A stretch of DNA of 64,000 nucleotides from Yamagishiella unicocca. Its lineage: Eukaryota > Chlorophyta > Chlorophyceae > Chlamydomonadales > Volvocaceae. The DNA is taken from assembly GCA_003116995.1 (NCBI GenBank), contig BDSL01000154.1, positions 98,885 through 162,884 of the forward strand, read 5' to 3'. The position numbers and the translations under genes are program-made. Below the pieces are notes generated by a model. It searched no databases. It had not been told where the DNA came from and saw only the letters and a program-made list of their open reading frames with translations. Of the stretch, positions 1-12,719 are shown one piece after another (position 1 is the first letter of the stretch; each line of letters starts with the position of its first letter).

Positions 1-3000
1 GGGCAACAATGCGGCGGCGTGCTTCAGGCGGCGGCGGCGGCGTGCTTCAGGCGGCGGCGTGCTTCAGGCAGCGGCGCTTCCTCTGGTCAACAACACAGCG
101 GCGTGCTTTAGGCGGCGGCGCCTTCCGTCTGGTCAGCAATGCGGTGGCGTGCCTCAGGTAGTGGCGCCTTCCGCCTGGGCACAATGCGGTGGCGTGCTCA
201 GGGCGCCTCCCTGGCAACAATGCGGGCGTGCTTCAGGCGGCGGCGGCGTGCTTCAGGCGGCGGCGCCTTCCGCCTGGGCAACAATGCGGCGGCGTGCCTC
301 AGGCAGCGGCGCCTTCCGCCTGGGCAACACTGCGGTGGCGTGCTTCAGGCGGCGGCGCCTTCCGTCTTCTCTACAATGCGGTGGCGTGCTTCAGGCGGCG
401 GCGCCTTCCTTCTGGGCAACAATGCGGCGGCGTGCTTCAGGTGGCGGCGGCGTGTTTAGGTGGCGGCGGCGTGCTTCAGGCAGCGGCGCATTCCATCTGG
501 TCAACAACACAGCGGCGTGTTTAGGCGGCGGCGCCTTCCGTCTGGTCAGCAATGCGGTGGCGTGCCTCAGGTAGTGGCGCCTTCCGCCTGGGCAACAATG
601 CGGTGGCGTGCTTCAGGCGGCGGCGGCGTGCTTCAGGCGGCGGCACCTTCCGCCTGGGCAACAATGCGGCGGCGTGCCTCAGGCAGCGGCGCCTTCCGCC
701 TGGGCAACACTGCGGTGGCGTGCTTCAGGCGGCGGCGCCTTCCGTCTTCTCTACAATGCGGTGGCGTGCTTCAGGCGGCGGCGCCTTCCTTCTGGGCAAC
801 AATGCGGCGGCGTGCTTCAGGTGGCGGCGGCGTGCTTCAGGCGGCGGCGGCGTGCTTCAGGCGGCGGCGCCTTCCGCCTGGGCAACAATGCGGCGGCGTG
901 CCTCAGGCAGCGGCGCCTTCCGCCTGGGCAACACTGCGGTGGCGTGCTTCAGGCGGCGGCGCCTTCCGTCTTCTCTACAATGCGGTGGCGTGCTTCAGGC
1001 GGCGGCGCCTTCCTTCTGGGCAACAATGCGGCGGCGTGCTTCAGGTGGCGGCGGCGTGTTTAGGTGGCGGCGGCGTGCTTCAGGCAGCGGCGCATTCCAT
1101 CTGGTCAACAACACAGCGGCGTGTTTAGGCGGCGGCGCCTTCCGTCTGGTCAGCAATGCGGTGGCGTGCCTCAGGTAGTGGCGCCTTCCGCCTGGGCAAC
1201 AATGCGGTGGCGTGCTTCAGGCGGCGGCGGCGTGCTTCAGGCGGCGGCACCTTCCGCCTGGGCAACAATGCGGCGGCGTGCCTCAGGCAGCGGCGCCTTC
1301 CGCCTGGGCAACACTGCGGTGGCGTGCTTCAGGCGGCGGCGCCTTCCGTCTTCTCTACAATGCGGTGGCGTGCTTCAGGCGGCGGCGCCTTCCTTCTGGG
1401 CAACAATGCGGCGGCGTGCTTCAGGTGGCGGCGGCGTGCTTCAGGCGGCGGCGGCGTGCTTCAGGCGGCGGCGCCTTCCGCCTGGGCAACAATGCGGCGG
1501 CGTGCCTCAGGCAGCGGCGCCTTCCGCCTGGGCAACACTGCGGTGGCGTGCTTCAGGCGGCGGCGCCTTCCGTCTTCTCTACAATGCGGTGGCGTGCTTC
1601 AGGCGGCGGCGCCTTCCTTCTGGGCAACAATGCGGCGGCGTGCTTCAGGTGGCGGCGGCGTGCTTCAGGTGGCGGCGGCGTGCTTCAGGCAGCGGCGCAT
1701 TCCATCTGGTCAACAACACAGCGGCGTGTTTAGGCGGCGGCGCCTTCCGTCTGGTCAGCAATGCGGTGGCGTGCCTCAGGTAGTGGCGCCTTCCGCCTGG
1801 GCAACAATGCGGTGGCGTGCTTCAGGCGGCGGCGGCGTGCTTCAGGCGGCGGCACCTTCCGCCTGGGCAACAATGCGGCGGCGTGCCTCAGGCAGCGGCG
1901 CCTTCCGCCTGGGCAACACTGCGGTGGCGTGCTTCAGGCGGCGGCGCCTTCCGTCTTCTCTACAATGCGGTGGCGTGCTTCAGGCGGCGGCGCCTTCCTT
2001 CTGGGCAACAATGCGGCGGCGTGCTTCAGGTGGCGGCGGCGTGCTTCAGGCGGCGGCGGCGTGCTTCAGGCGGCGGCGCCTTCCGCCTGGGGAACAATGC
2101 GGCGGCGTGCCTCAGGCAGCGGCGCCTTCCGCCTGGGCAACACTGCGGTGGCGTGCTTCAGGCGGCGGCGCCTTCCGTCTTCTCTACAATGCGGTGGCGT
2201 GCTTCAGGCGGCGGCGCCTTCCTTCTGGGCAACAATGCGGCGGCGTGCTTCAGGTGGCGGCGGCGTGCTTCAGGTGGCGGCGGCGTGCTTCAGGCAGCGG
2301 CGCATTCCATCTGGTCAACAACACAGCGGCGTGTTTAGGCGGCGGCGCCTTCCGTCTGGTCAGCAATGCGGTGGCGTGCCTCAGGTAGTGGCGCCTTCCG
2401 CCTGGGCAACATTGCGGTGGCGTGCTTCAGGCGGCGGCGGCGTGCTTCAGGCGGCGGCACCTTCCGCCTGGGCAACAATGCGGCGGCGTGCCTCAGGCAG
2501 CGGCGCCTTCCGCCTGGGCAACACTGCGGTGGCGTGCTTCAGGCGGCGGCGCCTTCCGTCTTCTCTACAATGCGGTGGCGTGCTTCAGGCGCCGGCGCCT
2601 TCCTTCTGGGCAACAATGCGGCGGCGTGCTTCAGGCGGCGGCGGCGTGCTTCAGGCGGCGGCGCCTTCCGCCTGGGCAACAATGCGGCGGCGTGCCTCAG
2701 GCAGCGGCGCCTTCCGCCTGGGCAACACTGCGGTGGCGTGCTTCAGGCGGCGGCGCCTTCCGTCTTCTCTACAATGCGGTGGCGTGCTTCAGGCGCCGGC
2801 GCCTTCCTTCTGGGCAACAATGCGGCGGCGTGCTTCAGGTGGCGGCGGCGTGCTTCAGGTGGCGGCGGCGTGCTTCAGGCAGCGGCGCATTCCATCTGGT
2901 CAACAACACAGCGGCGTGCTTTAGGCGGCGGCGCCTTCCGTCTGGTCAGCAATGCGGTGGCGTGCCTCAGGTAGTGGCGCCTTCCGCCTGGGCAACAATG

Positions 3001-4140
3001 CGGTGGCGTGCTTCAGGCGGCGCCGCTTTCCTTCTGGGCAACAATGCGGCGGCGTGCTTCAGGTGGCGGCGGCGTGCTTCAGGCAGCGGCGCCTTCCTTC
3101 AGGGCAACAATGCGGCGGCGTGCTTCAGGCGACGGCGCCCTCCGTCTGGGCAACACTGCGGTGGCGTGCTTCAGGCGGCGGCGCCTTCCATCTGGTCAAC
3201 AACACGGTGGCGCGCTTCAGGCGGCGGTGCCTTCCGCCTGATCAACAACACGGTGGCGTGCTTCAGGCGGCGGCGCCCTCCGCCTGATCAACAACACGGT
3301 GGCGTGCCTTTGGCAGCGGCGCCTTCTGTCTTGTCTACAATGCGGTGGCGTGCTTCAGGCAGCGGCGCCTTCCGTCTGGTCAGCAATGCGGTGGCGTGCT
3401 TCAGGCGGCGGCGCCTTCCGTCTTGTCTACAATGCGGTGGCGTGCTTCAGGCAGCGGCGCCTTCCGTCTTGTCTACAATGCGGTGGCGTGCTTTAGGCAG
3501 CGGCGCCTTCCGTCTTGTCCACACTGCGGTGGCGTGCTTCAGGCGGCGACGCCTTCCTTCTGGGCAACAATGCGGCGGCGTGCTTCAGGTGGCGGCGGCG
3601 TGCTTCAGGCAGCGGCGCCTTCCTTCTGGGCAACAATGCGGCGGCGTGCTTCAGGCGACGGCGCCCTCCGTCTGGGCAACACTGCGGTGGCGTGCTTCAG
3701 GCGGCGGCGCCTTCCATCTGGTCAACAACACGGTGGCGCGCTTCAGGCGGCGGTGCCTTCCGCCTGATCAACAACACGGTGGCGTGCTTCAGGCGGCGGC
3801 GCCCTCCGCCTGATCAACAACACGGTGGCGTGCCTTTGGCAGCGGCGCCTTCTGTCTTGTCTACAATGCGGTGGCGTGCTTCAGGCAGCGGCGCCTTCCG
3901 TCTGGTCAGCAATGCGGTGGCGTGCTTCAGGCAGCGGCGCCTTCCGTCTTGTCTACAATGCGGTGGCGTGCTTTAGGCAGCGGCGCCTTCCGTCTTGTCC
4001 ACACTGCGGTGGCGTGCTTCAGGCGGCGACGCCTTCCTTCTGGGCAACAATGCGGCGGCGTGCTTCAGGTGGCGGCGGCGTGGTTCAGGCGGCGGCGCCT
4101 TCCGTATGGGCAACAACACGGCGGTGTGCTTTAGGTAGCG
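1..4140. repeat. 46-bp minisatellite array with higher-order repeats
   Basis: The basic unit is about 46 bp (GGCGTGCTTCAGGCGGCGGC, then GCCTTCC, a variable middle, then CAATGC). Units differ at a few diagnostic positions (GTCTTCTCTAC, GTCTGGTCAGC, CATCTGGTCAAC, GCCTGATCAAC). The order of variants repeats: the variant GCCTCAGGTAGTGG occurs near 151, 564, 1168, 1773, 2378 and 2964, giving a period close to 605 bp (13 units) through most of the array. A second block repeats with a period near 527 bp between about 3126 and 3840. All three frames stay open over long stretches because the unit has no stop codon and 46 is not a multiple of three. I read the array as a non-coding satellite. It runs off the left edge and ends sharply near 4140. 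Confidence 0.93.
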
Positions 4141-4790
4141 GCGCCTTTTGCCTTTCCAAACTCATAAGGCTGCTCTGCGTGCTGGTAGCTCTGCGTGCTG
4201 GTGGCATGGGGGGGGAGGCGCCTCAAGCCCCCTCCGTGGTGGCGAGCTGTTACTGGATGGGCCGGCGTGCAGCTGCTGCGGGTGACGGCCAACGGGAATG
4301 AGCGGTCTGCCCACCGTCGGAGGCCCGCCAGGCGCTGGTCGAGGCTGTCTACACTCGGCTGGGACATCCTGGCGTCGGACGCACGCTGGCGCTGTTGCAG
4401 CAGGGTGTCACTGTAGGTCAGCAGGGTGTCACTGTAGGTTTGGAATGCGGCAGGATACGCACTGGGAGAATCAGTTGCTGCAGCAGACCCATCGTCGGTG
4501 GTCGGCTGCAACACGGGCTGGCAATGGACGTGCCTGGAGCCGCCGAAGAAGCCGGAGGGGGAGTTGGGTCTGGGGGAATCGAAGGGCCCTTTGCCATAAC
4601 GTGAAGTTGCGGACGAGCTGCTGTTCCCACGGGCGGTGACTCGGCAGCGTGATGCGGAGGCGGCAGCACTAGATAGATGGGCGAGAGGTTCAGCGCTTTG
4701 AGCAGGGCGCGGGCAAAGGCAATGGCACGGGGGTGCTCTGCTGATGGAAGGGGTGTTGGGCTACCCGCCCAGGGACCCTGGCGTGGCCGC
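4131..4790 (-). pseudogene. coding-like relic, frameshifted, next to the satellite
   Basis: On the minus strand two overlapping frames look coding in succession. One runs from about 4790 to 4418 and contains ALLKALNLSPIYLVLPPP. The other is open from about 4690 to a TAA at 4131-4133 and contains PSGFFGGSRHVHCQPVLQPT and QQRQRASDARMSQPSVDSLD. The change of frame near 4560 suggests a frameshift or an unseen splice. A perfect 21-bp tandem duplication (4398-4418 and 4419-4439) adds a second TYSDTLL heptapeptide in frame. The stop lies at the edge of the satellite. I do not recognise the product. A degenerate retroelement gag-like segment or the 3' end of a small gene are both possible. Confidence 0.3.
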
Positions 4791-4799
4791 GGCACTTGG

Positions 4800-7700
4800 T
4801 GGTGCGCTGGCCTGGGGGTGAATCGGAGGAGGGAATCGTGTCAGGGGGCATGCTCGTGTGAGTGGGGGCATGTGAGGGGTGTTTCGGTGTGTCGGGCTAG
4901 GGGACCGGTATGGGATGCGGGGGGCAAGTGGTTTCGGGCTGCTGGGGGCTGCAGGCCAGGCTCAGCGTTGATGATCCCGTGGCCGGTGGTAAATACCGTG
5001 CGGCTGGATCAGCTCGGAGCAGCGCCCGGAGCGACGGGTGATATGGCACGTGGCAAGGTGAGGCGCTCGCGCTTGCTCGGCCTGGCTCTGCCGGACTGCA
5101 GTGGGCCCTTCCTTTCCTGCGCCTAGACCGCGAGCCCGTGGCTGCGGTGTCGGCCAGTGCGTGACCCAACGCCGTGCCTCCCTCCCTTGGTTATGGGGGT
5201 CCTTGTGAACTGGGTGGCTGAGCTGAGTTTGACCTCCAAAACCCGGCGCCGGCGGCACATGCAATTTTGGTCGTGCGTCATTGCGGCTTAGTCTGTGCGA
5301 TTGTCGTTTGGGGTGCGCCAGGTCCATTTGAGAGGGAAGACGGTAGCGCCGTGCTGGCAGCTGTGCGGTAGCTGTCTATCAGATCGTTTAGGGGCTCAAG
5401 GTAGGCAGCCAGGACAGCGCGATGCCGTCATGAGCTCCATCCGGAAGTGGGGGAGACGCGTGATCCTGCCGTCAGCCCTAATTTGTGAAATAAAAGGGCG
5501 ACGGCTTAATGCCGTCGTCGGCTAGGGTCAGCTCTAAAACGCGAAATCAGGAGGCGACGGCTTAACGCTGTGGTCAGTACGAATGGGGGGCAAACTAGCG
5601 TGTTGCGGCGAGTTAAAAAGAAGTCGGTCCAGGGTGGAGACATTCAGCAATTATTGGGGCTCATGTGGTAGCAGGTACTCCATTCTGCCAGTCAGTGCGC
5701 TAAACAGCCTGCCAGCAGCCAAACATCCACCCCCACTTCGATATCATACTTTGGGCGACCTTCTACTCTAGGCATTAAGAGGAGAGTCGTACTTCAAGCA
5801 ACTTAGCTACGCCAACATACCAGTTTTACATAACACAACATACAGAATAAACCTTGGATTGCCTCATACTAGTAGTAGCTGCTAAAGGAACACCATCGTG
5901 CACACTGCCTGACACTGAAGGAGGCACCAGTCTGAGATGCGATAAACCACCAAAAACGAGGGGGGACCCCGAGGCGGTTCGCGCTGGGGCCCCGCCCAAA
6001 AAGCAGCAATGACCGGACTAAGGGGAAAGCAGCCAGTACACCAACCGCAGCTCAGGCAAAGTTTAAACTGCAGCGCAACCGGCGCCACTACAAGCAAGGC
6101 AGAATCCTCCCACATCAGCATAAACCTGCGTAAGCAGACCCACACTCAAAGTGCCAGATACCAAAGTCGAGGAATAACTAAATACCTTGCATGGACCGCC
6201 CAGAAGCAAACTTATCAGACCCTCGACGGCGGCAGGACCACGACACATCAACCAGCTCATCCCCAACAACCCGCACATTTAAACTACAACCCGCAGCATG
6301 GGTAACGGAGACCAGCCGCGGGGAGGGGAGTAGCTGTCGTGTCTTGTTTTATGTCGGACAAGCCATGTGCTACACAGTGCCTGGAACCTCGCCTGGCCAT
6401 GTGCCGCACAGTGCCTGGAACCTCGCGGTACTCGGGAGACTGGCAGGCGGGGCATGTCACGCAGGACTGGTCCGCGGGGTGTTGGATCAAATCTGATCGG
6501 GGACCGTTTGTCACAGCAACACTCAACACTGTAACGATTACAACAACACTCACGCCAAGCGGCGTGCATGCCGCCGGCTCACCCGCCGCGGGTGCCCTCC
6601 CAGCTTGCCGCTAAGCCCACACCCATCCCGGGAAACCGCACGAATCGTTGCCGCAGCCGCTGCCACCGGTTTTGTTTTTGCCACCCGTGCCGATGGGGCC
6701 ATTATGTGCGGCTTGCTGTTCACGCACAGCTGCGGAGGCTGCGTAGCAAGCGTCAGTGTAAGGGCTGGCATGCAGCAGGCGCGGCGGCACCAGTGGCGTC
6801 GGCGGTGGAGACATGGGGCACGTCACCAGGGATGTACGGCGCACATAAGGGCGGTGCCAGCTGGGTTGGATCCTGACGAGGTGGGAGTTACTGCGAACGC
6901 GGCATACGGCCAGAGCGTTCCAAGTTCCACCGTTACAAGGCGCCAGAAGGCATTTCCGGCTCAATATCGGGCCGGGACGTCGTGGCCTGACCGTTTACCG
7001 CTCTACCCCCTCATTCGGTGCATTCTATTATTCGAGCGGTTGCGAGCAGCAGCTGCGACGTGCGTGCGGCCACACATTCCTCCTTATCCATTCCTACCAT
7101 CAGCAAGCGGTCAAGTCCACATGCGCATCAAGCGGTCCTCAAAAACCGTAAGAAAGGAACGAGGGCCGAGGGAGTGGAGTTTATTGATTGAGTGGCGGGT
7201 ACCGTATCCGGTACTGCAGCCCCAAAAGGCCAATAGCCAGGCCAGCCCCACATCGTGAGCCCGCCGGACCCCACAGGTCGGCTCAGCCTCCCCGCCCCCT
7301 CGTCGAAGCAGTCCATCTCTTCCCCGCCCCTATCAACGCCGTTACCAACGCGCCAGGGCCACCCCATCACACACACTCCTCAGCGGTGCCTCCGCCCAAG
7401 CACCGCTGTGCGACCGCAGGTGCAAACGTGCATGTGGTGGCGAATCGTCGTCCGTCCTCGGCATCTCCCCCGGTCATGACGCATGCAGGAGGAGGGCCCT
7501 TGCCTGGCGCCCGGTGGCGAGTACTTACTATGTACACCCTGCCTGTATGTAACTACAGTAACACCCGCGGCAGGAGCCGCACACCGCGCACTCGGCTGAC
7601 CGAGGGGGGTGGCCGCCGCACACCCGCAGCGGCGGCAGCAGCAGCCGCAGCAGCGCCCGCAGTCGCACCCCCCCACATGTCGCAACTCCAGGACTGCAGC

Positions 7701-8288
7701 ACTGCAGCAGCCCATGTTGCGGTACATCCGCCGATTGGTCCAAAAACGTTGCGCGCACCAAGTCACACCGGCACTGCACCACCGCCATGCCTACTGCTGC
7801 CCCGAGGCACATCACCACCCGCAATACATAACTAATCAGCTGAGCATCCACAATATAGATATGACGAAGCGAATACGTTTCCAACCCCACACGCCTCCAC
7901 GGCGAGTCCGTGGCTGCCCCCCTCCCGCCGCCCATCTCCCCCCCCCCGAGCCGACCCAGCTATCCCTCTTACCTGCCTGACCCGACCCGTCATCATCGGC
8001 GGAAGCCGTCAAGCCTACCTGCTCCCATCGTTCCCCACTCCACTCTGGTACTCACTCTGCACCCCTATGCCCCCAAGCCCGGTCAACGCTCAGTGCACGC
8101 CTTTGTCGTTCTGGCCCGCTCGACGGCTCCCTGGCGCTGACAGCGCTCTCTGCCGCCCCCCCTGCTCGCAGCTGTGCGGACGCGGCCAGGCTGCTGCTCC
8201 GGCCACGTAGGCGGCCACCAGCCCCCACACGCAACCACAACTACCACCAGCTGACACCCCCCCCCTACAACCCCGCCTCCTGGGCCTC
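4800..8288. other. region without recognisable gene
   Basis: I see no convincing exon here on either strand. Small structures are present: a perfect hairpin at 5499-5517 (CGACGGC, loop TTAAT, GCCGTCG) with a degenerate second copy of the same segment about 60 bp downstream, and a 34-bp tandem duplication at about 6363-6430 (CCATGTGC...CACAGTGCCTGGAACCTCGC twice). The part nearest 8288 should include the 3' untranslated region of the minus-strand giant gene. A plus-strand open frame at 6605-7258 has no family resemblance and ordinary noncoding-like composition. Confidence 0.5.
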
Positions 8289-11200
8289 CTACCCCGCCCT
8301 CCTGAGCTTGACGCCCCGCGATCGCGGCTGCTTGAGTCGCGCCACCAGCTGCTCGCTGGCCTTGCAGCCGAAGCAGTCCATGAGGTTGCGCAGCAAGATG
8401 GCCAGGACCTGCCGGGGGGTCACCGGGGGGAGGGGGAGGGGGTTGGAGGGGGAGGGGGTTGGAGGGGGAGGTACGGTGGCACGGCAGCAGCGTTGGCCGC
8501 GCGTGGGCGGGTGCGGTTTGCGGAGGGGACCAAGAGCTGCGGGTCAAGAGGCGGGCAGCGGCGGGCAGCGAGCCAGCCGTGGATGGACAGCTACCCCGCG
8601 GCCCCATTCCTCGGTGCAGTGCCACGACACCCCCCGCACACACTGCCCGACCTGGGCCCAAGCTGCCCCTTCCGAGTCCCGAAAGCCCCCCGGCCCCCGG
8701 CAACCTCCCTCCCCCTCCACGCACCCCCTGCCCCCTTGCCCCAGCCCCCTCCCCTTCTCATCCCCCCCGCCCCACCCACCTGCGCCAGCTTGTCCGCCAG
8801 CGGCCTGGTCTTGACGGTGTGCAGCTGCGCGCTGTCCCGGGGGGGCAGCAGCAGCGAGGGGTCCTTGCGGGTGGCGTCGTAGTAGGCGGCGGCGCCGTAC
8901 TCGCCGGTGAAGCCCAGCTGCAAGGGGAGGGAGTGGGGATGAGGCGGAGGAGGCGGAGGAGGAGGAGGAGGGGAGGAGGAGGAAGAGCAGTAGCATGAGG
9001 GGGTTGTTGCACGGGGCGGCGGCGCCTGAGGACTACCGCAACCGCTAGGCCTGCTCGTTCAAGCTACTCCGAAGTTAGGCTGCCTAACCCAAGGGAGGGG
9101 CCCACTCCCCACTCCCGCTTGCGCGTCCACTCGGCCCTGACTGCGGGGCTGCGTCCACAACACCCTCCCCGACACCCCCCAACCAACGTGTAAAAACGTT
9201 TTTACAACCTCACCCACCCAAAGTCCCACTGCGCTCGCAAACCAACACTAGGGGTTTTTGCGGTTGGACGTAGAGCTGCACCGGCACCACCCGCCACGCA
9301 GACCAAGCAGCCCGGCTGTTGCCCCCCCCCACCAACCCCGCCCCATGCCGAGTTACCGGTCTTTTTTCTGCAACCCCACCCCCCAATCCCCACCTTGTCC
9401 AAGTCCTCCGGCGGCGGCGGGCTGATGAGGTCCGCCGCCCGCCCCAGCGCCTCCAGGAACGCCGGGTAGGTGAGCGCCCGGCCGCGAGCCACGTCGCTCT
9501 TGTCACCGGACAGCTCGTCCTGGTACCTGCGGCAGGTGTGGGGGGGGGAGGGGGGAGGGGGAGGACATGGCGGCAGCCGGAGGACGGTGATGATTGGACG
9601 ACCACGACCGGCGAAGCGCCAGCGTAGCCCTCACCCCCCCGTCCGTCCATTCAGTCCCCGCCCTCTGAGCCACGTACCTTCCCTGCCTCACCCCCCGACC
9701 CACCCGGTACGGTGACCCACACGACCATCATGCGACGTTAAGCCGCGCTACACACCCACCCGGATCCTTTCCTCCCTGCTTCGGTTCGCCACGCCGCCCC
9801 CCAGCCCGCTCCATGGGTTTCCTCTCAACCGCCCTGCTCCAGCCCTCCCCCCACACATCTCCAGCCCTCCCTCCACCTCTCCAGCCCTCCCTCCACGGGT
9901 CTTCCTCGAAACCCTCCGCCTGCTCCAGCCCTCCCCCCACCTGGTCCTCGAGGCCATGAATGCCAGCCGGGCCTCCCGCACGGTGAAGTGCGCACCGAAC
10001 AGCCGCGCCTCCCCCGCCAGCTCCAGCCAGCCGGGCAGCTCCAGACGTTTGCGGTCCGCGGCCGCAGCACCACTGCTGCTGCCGGTGCCGGTGGCAGTGC
10101 CGGGGCGGCCGCCCCCCAGGTCCCGGTAGTGGGCGTAGATGGCCTGGCAGCGCGAGACGCGGGTGGGTGGGTGGGTGGGTGGGTTGCAAGGAAGACCCGT
10201 GTACGTGAGAAATACCGCTTGGTGGGTGGGCGGGTGGGTGGGTGAACGGAGCACGACAAAACCTTGAACCGACAAAGGGGTTGGCGGTGGGAGTAAGGTG
10301 TGAAGTAAAGCAATGCCAGTGCGCTATACCAGCGGTGGGGGAGCAGCACTGGCAGCTGGGAAAGCCCCGTGTCGTTGGGCAGCGGGCGGGAGGGGGGGCG
10401 GGGGGAGGGGACATGGCGATGGCAGCGGCAAGGCGCACGTGCTGCAGGTGCGCCCAGTGCGGGTGGCAGCTAGCCCAGCAGCCCTTCCACACTCCCCATG
10501 CTTACAACCCTCAGGGGACCTCCGAGGAAAGGCACCTCTCCTCCACACCCCGCCCCACCCCCCCGGCGTTTTCTTTCGTACACGGTTCTTCATTGCACCC
10601 GCCTCCCCCCCCCGCGCACCTTGAGCACGGTCGCCTGCTGCTCGAACAGCTGGTCCACCTCCGGCGCGTACAGCCGCGTCTGGCGGAAGCTGTTAGTGTC
10701 CACCTGCCGTAACGAACGAACAACGGTCGCCGTACGGTTACGGGGCCGCAGGGCGTCATATGTGTTTTGTCGTCTGGCTCCCTCGCCCTCCCCCTCGCAC
10801 CTCAGGACCTCAACACCGACTACCGCTAGCGAAGGGCCGCCCCCCCTGCTCCCTCCAGGAACCAGCCCCTCCCTGGACCAGACCCACCAGTGCGCCGGGC
10901 GCCATGTTGGGTACGAAGCATTCGTACAGCAGTCGCCGTACGGCAGACAGCATGTCCGCCGAGGCCGCCTCCTGCTTCCAGCCGCTGGGCACTGCCGCCA
11001 CCGCCCCTCCGTGCTCGGTCGGCGTCTTGGGCATCTCCGGCCCCTCCGTGTCCTCATCCGCATCGTCGTCGTCGTCAGGGATCTTCCAGTGGACGCTGGC
11101 CAGCCGGTGCACAGCGCCGCTGCGGCCACCACCACCACCACCACCACCGCCGCCGCCGTCGCCGCCGTCGCTGCCGTTGGCTGACGCGGCATCTCGCTCG

Positions 11201-12719
11201 ATGGCGGCGACGTCGACCCGGACAGCACGAGCCGGCGCCGCAGCCGCCGACGGCGCCGGCGAAGCCGGCGGCGCGGGCTGCGGCCGTGCCGCCGCTGCGG
11301 CCTTCTTTCCGCCGCCCGCTGCGGCTGCCGCGGCTGTCTCGGTGGCCTTGGCCCCGGCCGCCCGCCCCCTGCTCTGCCCGCCGACCCTCCCCAGCTCGCC
11401 CAAGAGGGCCCTGCTGCTGGCGCTGCTGGCGCTGTTGTGGCTGCTGTTGGCGCCGCCGGTGGTCCCCGCTGCGGCCCCCGCTGCGGGTTCCAGCAGGAAC
11501 TTGGCGGCGGCGGTGCGCAGGAGGAGCTCGACCCACTGGGAGCGCATCAGCGAGGTGCCGGGGGTGGGCTGCGGAGGGGCGGGGCGGGAGCGAGAGGGAC
11601 CAGGGGGCAGGGGGGGACGGGGAAGGGGACGGGGAAGGGGGCGTGGCGTTGGGGGGACTACTTGCGATTTGCGGGGGTGGCGTAAAAGCCGTTGACGCGA
11701 AAAAGACAGGATAGTTGGCTTGAGGGGGTGCGATAAAACAACCGGTAACGCGACTTGGGAAGTGCTGAGTAGCCATGGCGGGCTGGGCTGGGTGTCGTGA
11801 TTGTGTTTTTGGGTTGGATGGCGGCTGGTGCCCACCCTGACGAGCTGGCACCACCCGCGTCACACGTACGCCGCATCGCTGCAGCCCTACAGCGCTCCGC
11901 CTCGGTACGGCACTACAGCTGCTGCTCGGTGGCAGCAGTGCACGGGTTACTGCTTTGCTTGCAAGCCTCCCCTCCGGACGCGGCAGCCAGACCAGTCCCT
12001 CCCTGGACCCGCGACCACACGTCATCCCCGGCGATGCGCAGTGCGACGCACCCTGGCCTCGTCGCCCGCCTTGTTGTCGTCCAGGGTGGCGGCCAGGAAG
12101 ATGCGGGCCAGCTCGGCAGCCCCCAGGGACCGGCCGCCAGGCACCACCATGCCGCCGTCAGCGCCCGCCGCCGCCGCCGCCGCCGCCATCGCCGCCGGGT
12201 CTCCCCCCACGCCCGTCTGCTTGGTCAGCTCCGTCCACGCCGCCTGGTGCATGTTGAAGGGGTCCGCGGTGCCGGCGTACGTGGCCGAGTAGTGGTCGAA
12301 CACCAGCAGCAGCCACCAGTAGTGCTCCCGCAGGAAGGCGCGCAGCTGGTCCACCTGGGGAGCGCCGCCTGAGTACCCGGGGGGTTACAAAAACACCGTG
12401 GGGGGGAGGGAGGGCGGGAGTGTTGTGAGCACTATACAGGGGGGAGGGGGGGAGGTTGCAAGGAAAACCCGTGAACTAAGGAAAAGCCGTTTGGGACATA
12501 TGTTTGGAGATAGCATACTGGAGAGCTTGGCTCGAGGAAATTGGAGGCTTGTGGACTCCCGGACCCGCCCGGGGTTTCGGGGGGAGAGGGACGCAGGACT
12601 TGTTTTGCTTTCAAGACCCCCGGACGCCCCACCTGGGCAGTTCCTGTGCACCAGCTGCCGGAAGCGCAGCTTGGCCTGGGCGCGGCTCCAGTCCCTGTCG
12701 AAGATATCCAGCTCCATGC
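8289..12719 (-). CDS. giant gene: C-terminal EF-hand-like region and stop
   Basis: Exons 12719-12633, 12368-12052, 11568-10888, 10703-10620, 10143-9941, 9526-9394, 8917-8780 and 8408-8289. This is the best conserved-looking part: MELDIFDRDWSRAQAKLRFR, VDQLRAFLREHYWWLLLVFD, TADPFNMHQAAWTELTKQ, LMRSQWVELLLRTAAAKFL, FRQTRLYAPEVDQLFEQQAT, LPGWLELAGEARLFGAHFTV, REARLAFMASRTR and ALTYPAFLEALGRAADLI. The alternation of helix, short acidic turn and helix, plus the phrase xYPAFLEAL, resembles degenerate paired EF-hands of large protist proteins. Canonical calcium-binding DxDxDG loops are not obvious, so calcium binding is uncertain. The last exon encodes LLRNLMDCFGCKASEQLVAR and ends at TAG (8289-8291). 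Confidence 0.78.

Noticed and set aside
59..4134. Many long plus-strand open frames rich in Arg, Ala, Gly and Ser across the satellite, up to 463 codons
   Set aside because: All three frames are open because the 46-bp unit lacks stops; the frame shifts at each unit and length follows the array, so these are repeat artefacts.
6605..7258. 217-codon plus-strand open frame
   Set aside because: No family resemblance, no supporting splice or start context, and mixed composition.
10760..11695. 311-codon plus-strand open frame rich in Ala and Pro
   Set aside because: It is antisense to exon 11568-10888, whose minus-strand frame has clear helical segments and matching splice phases.
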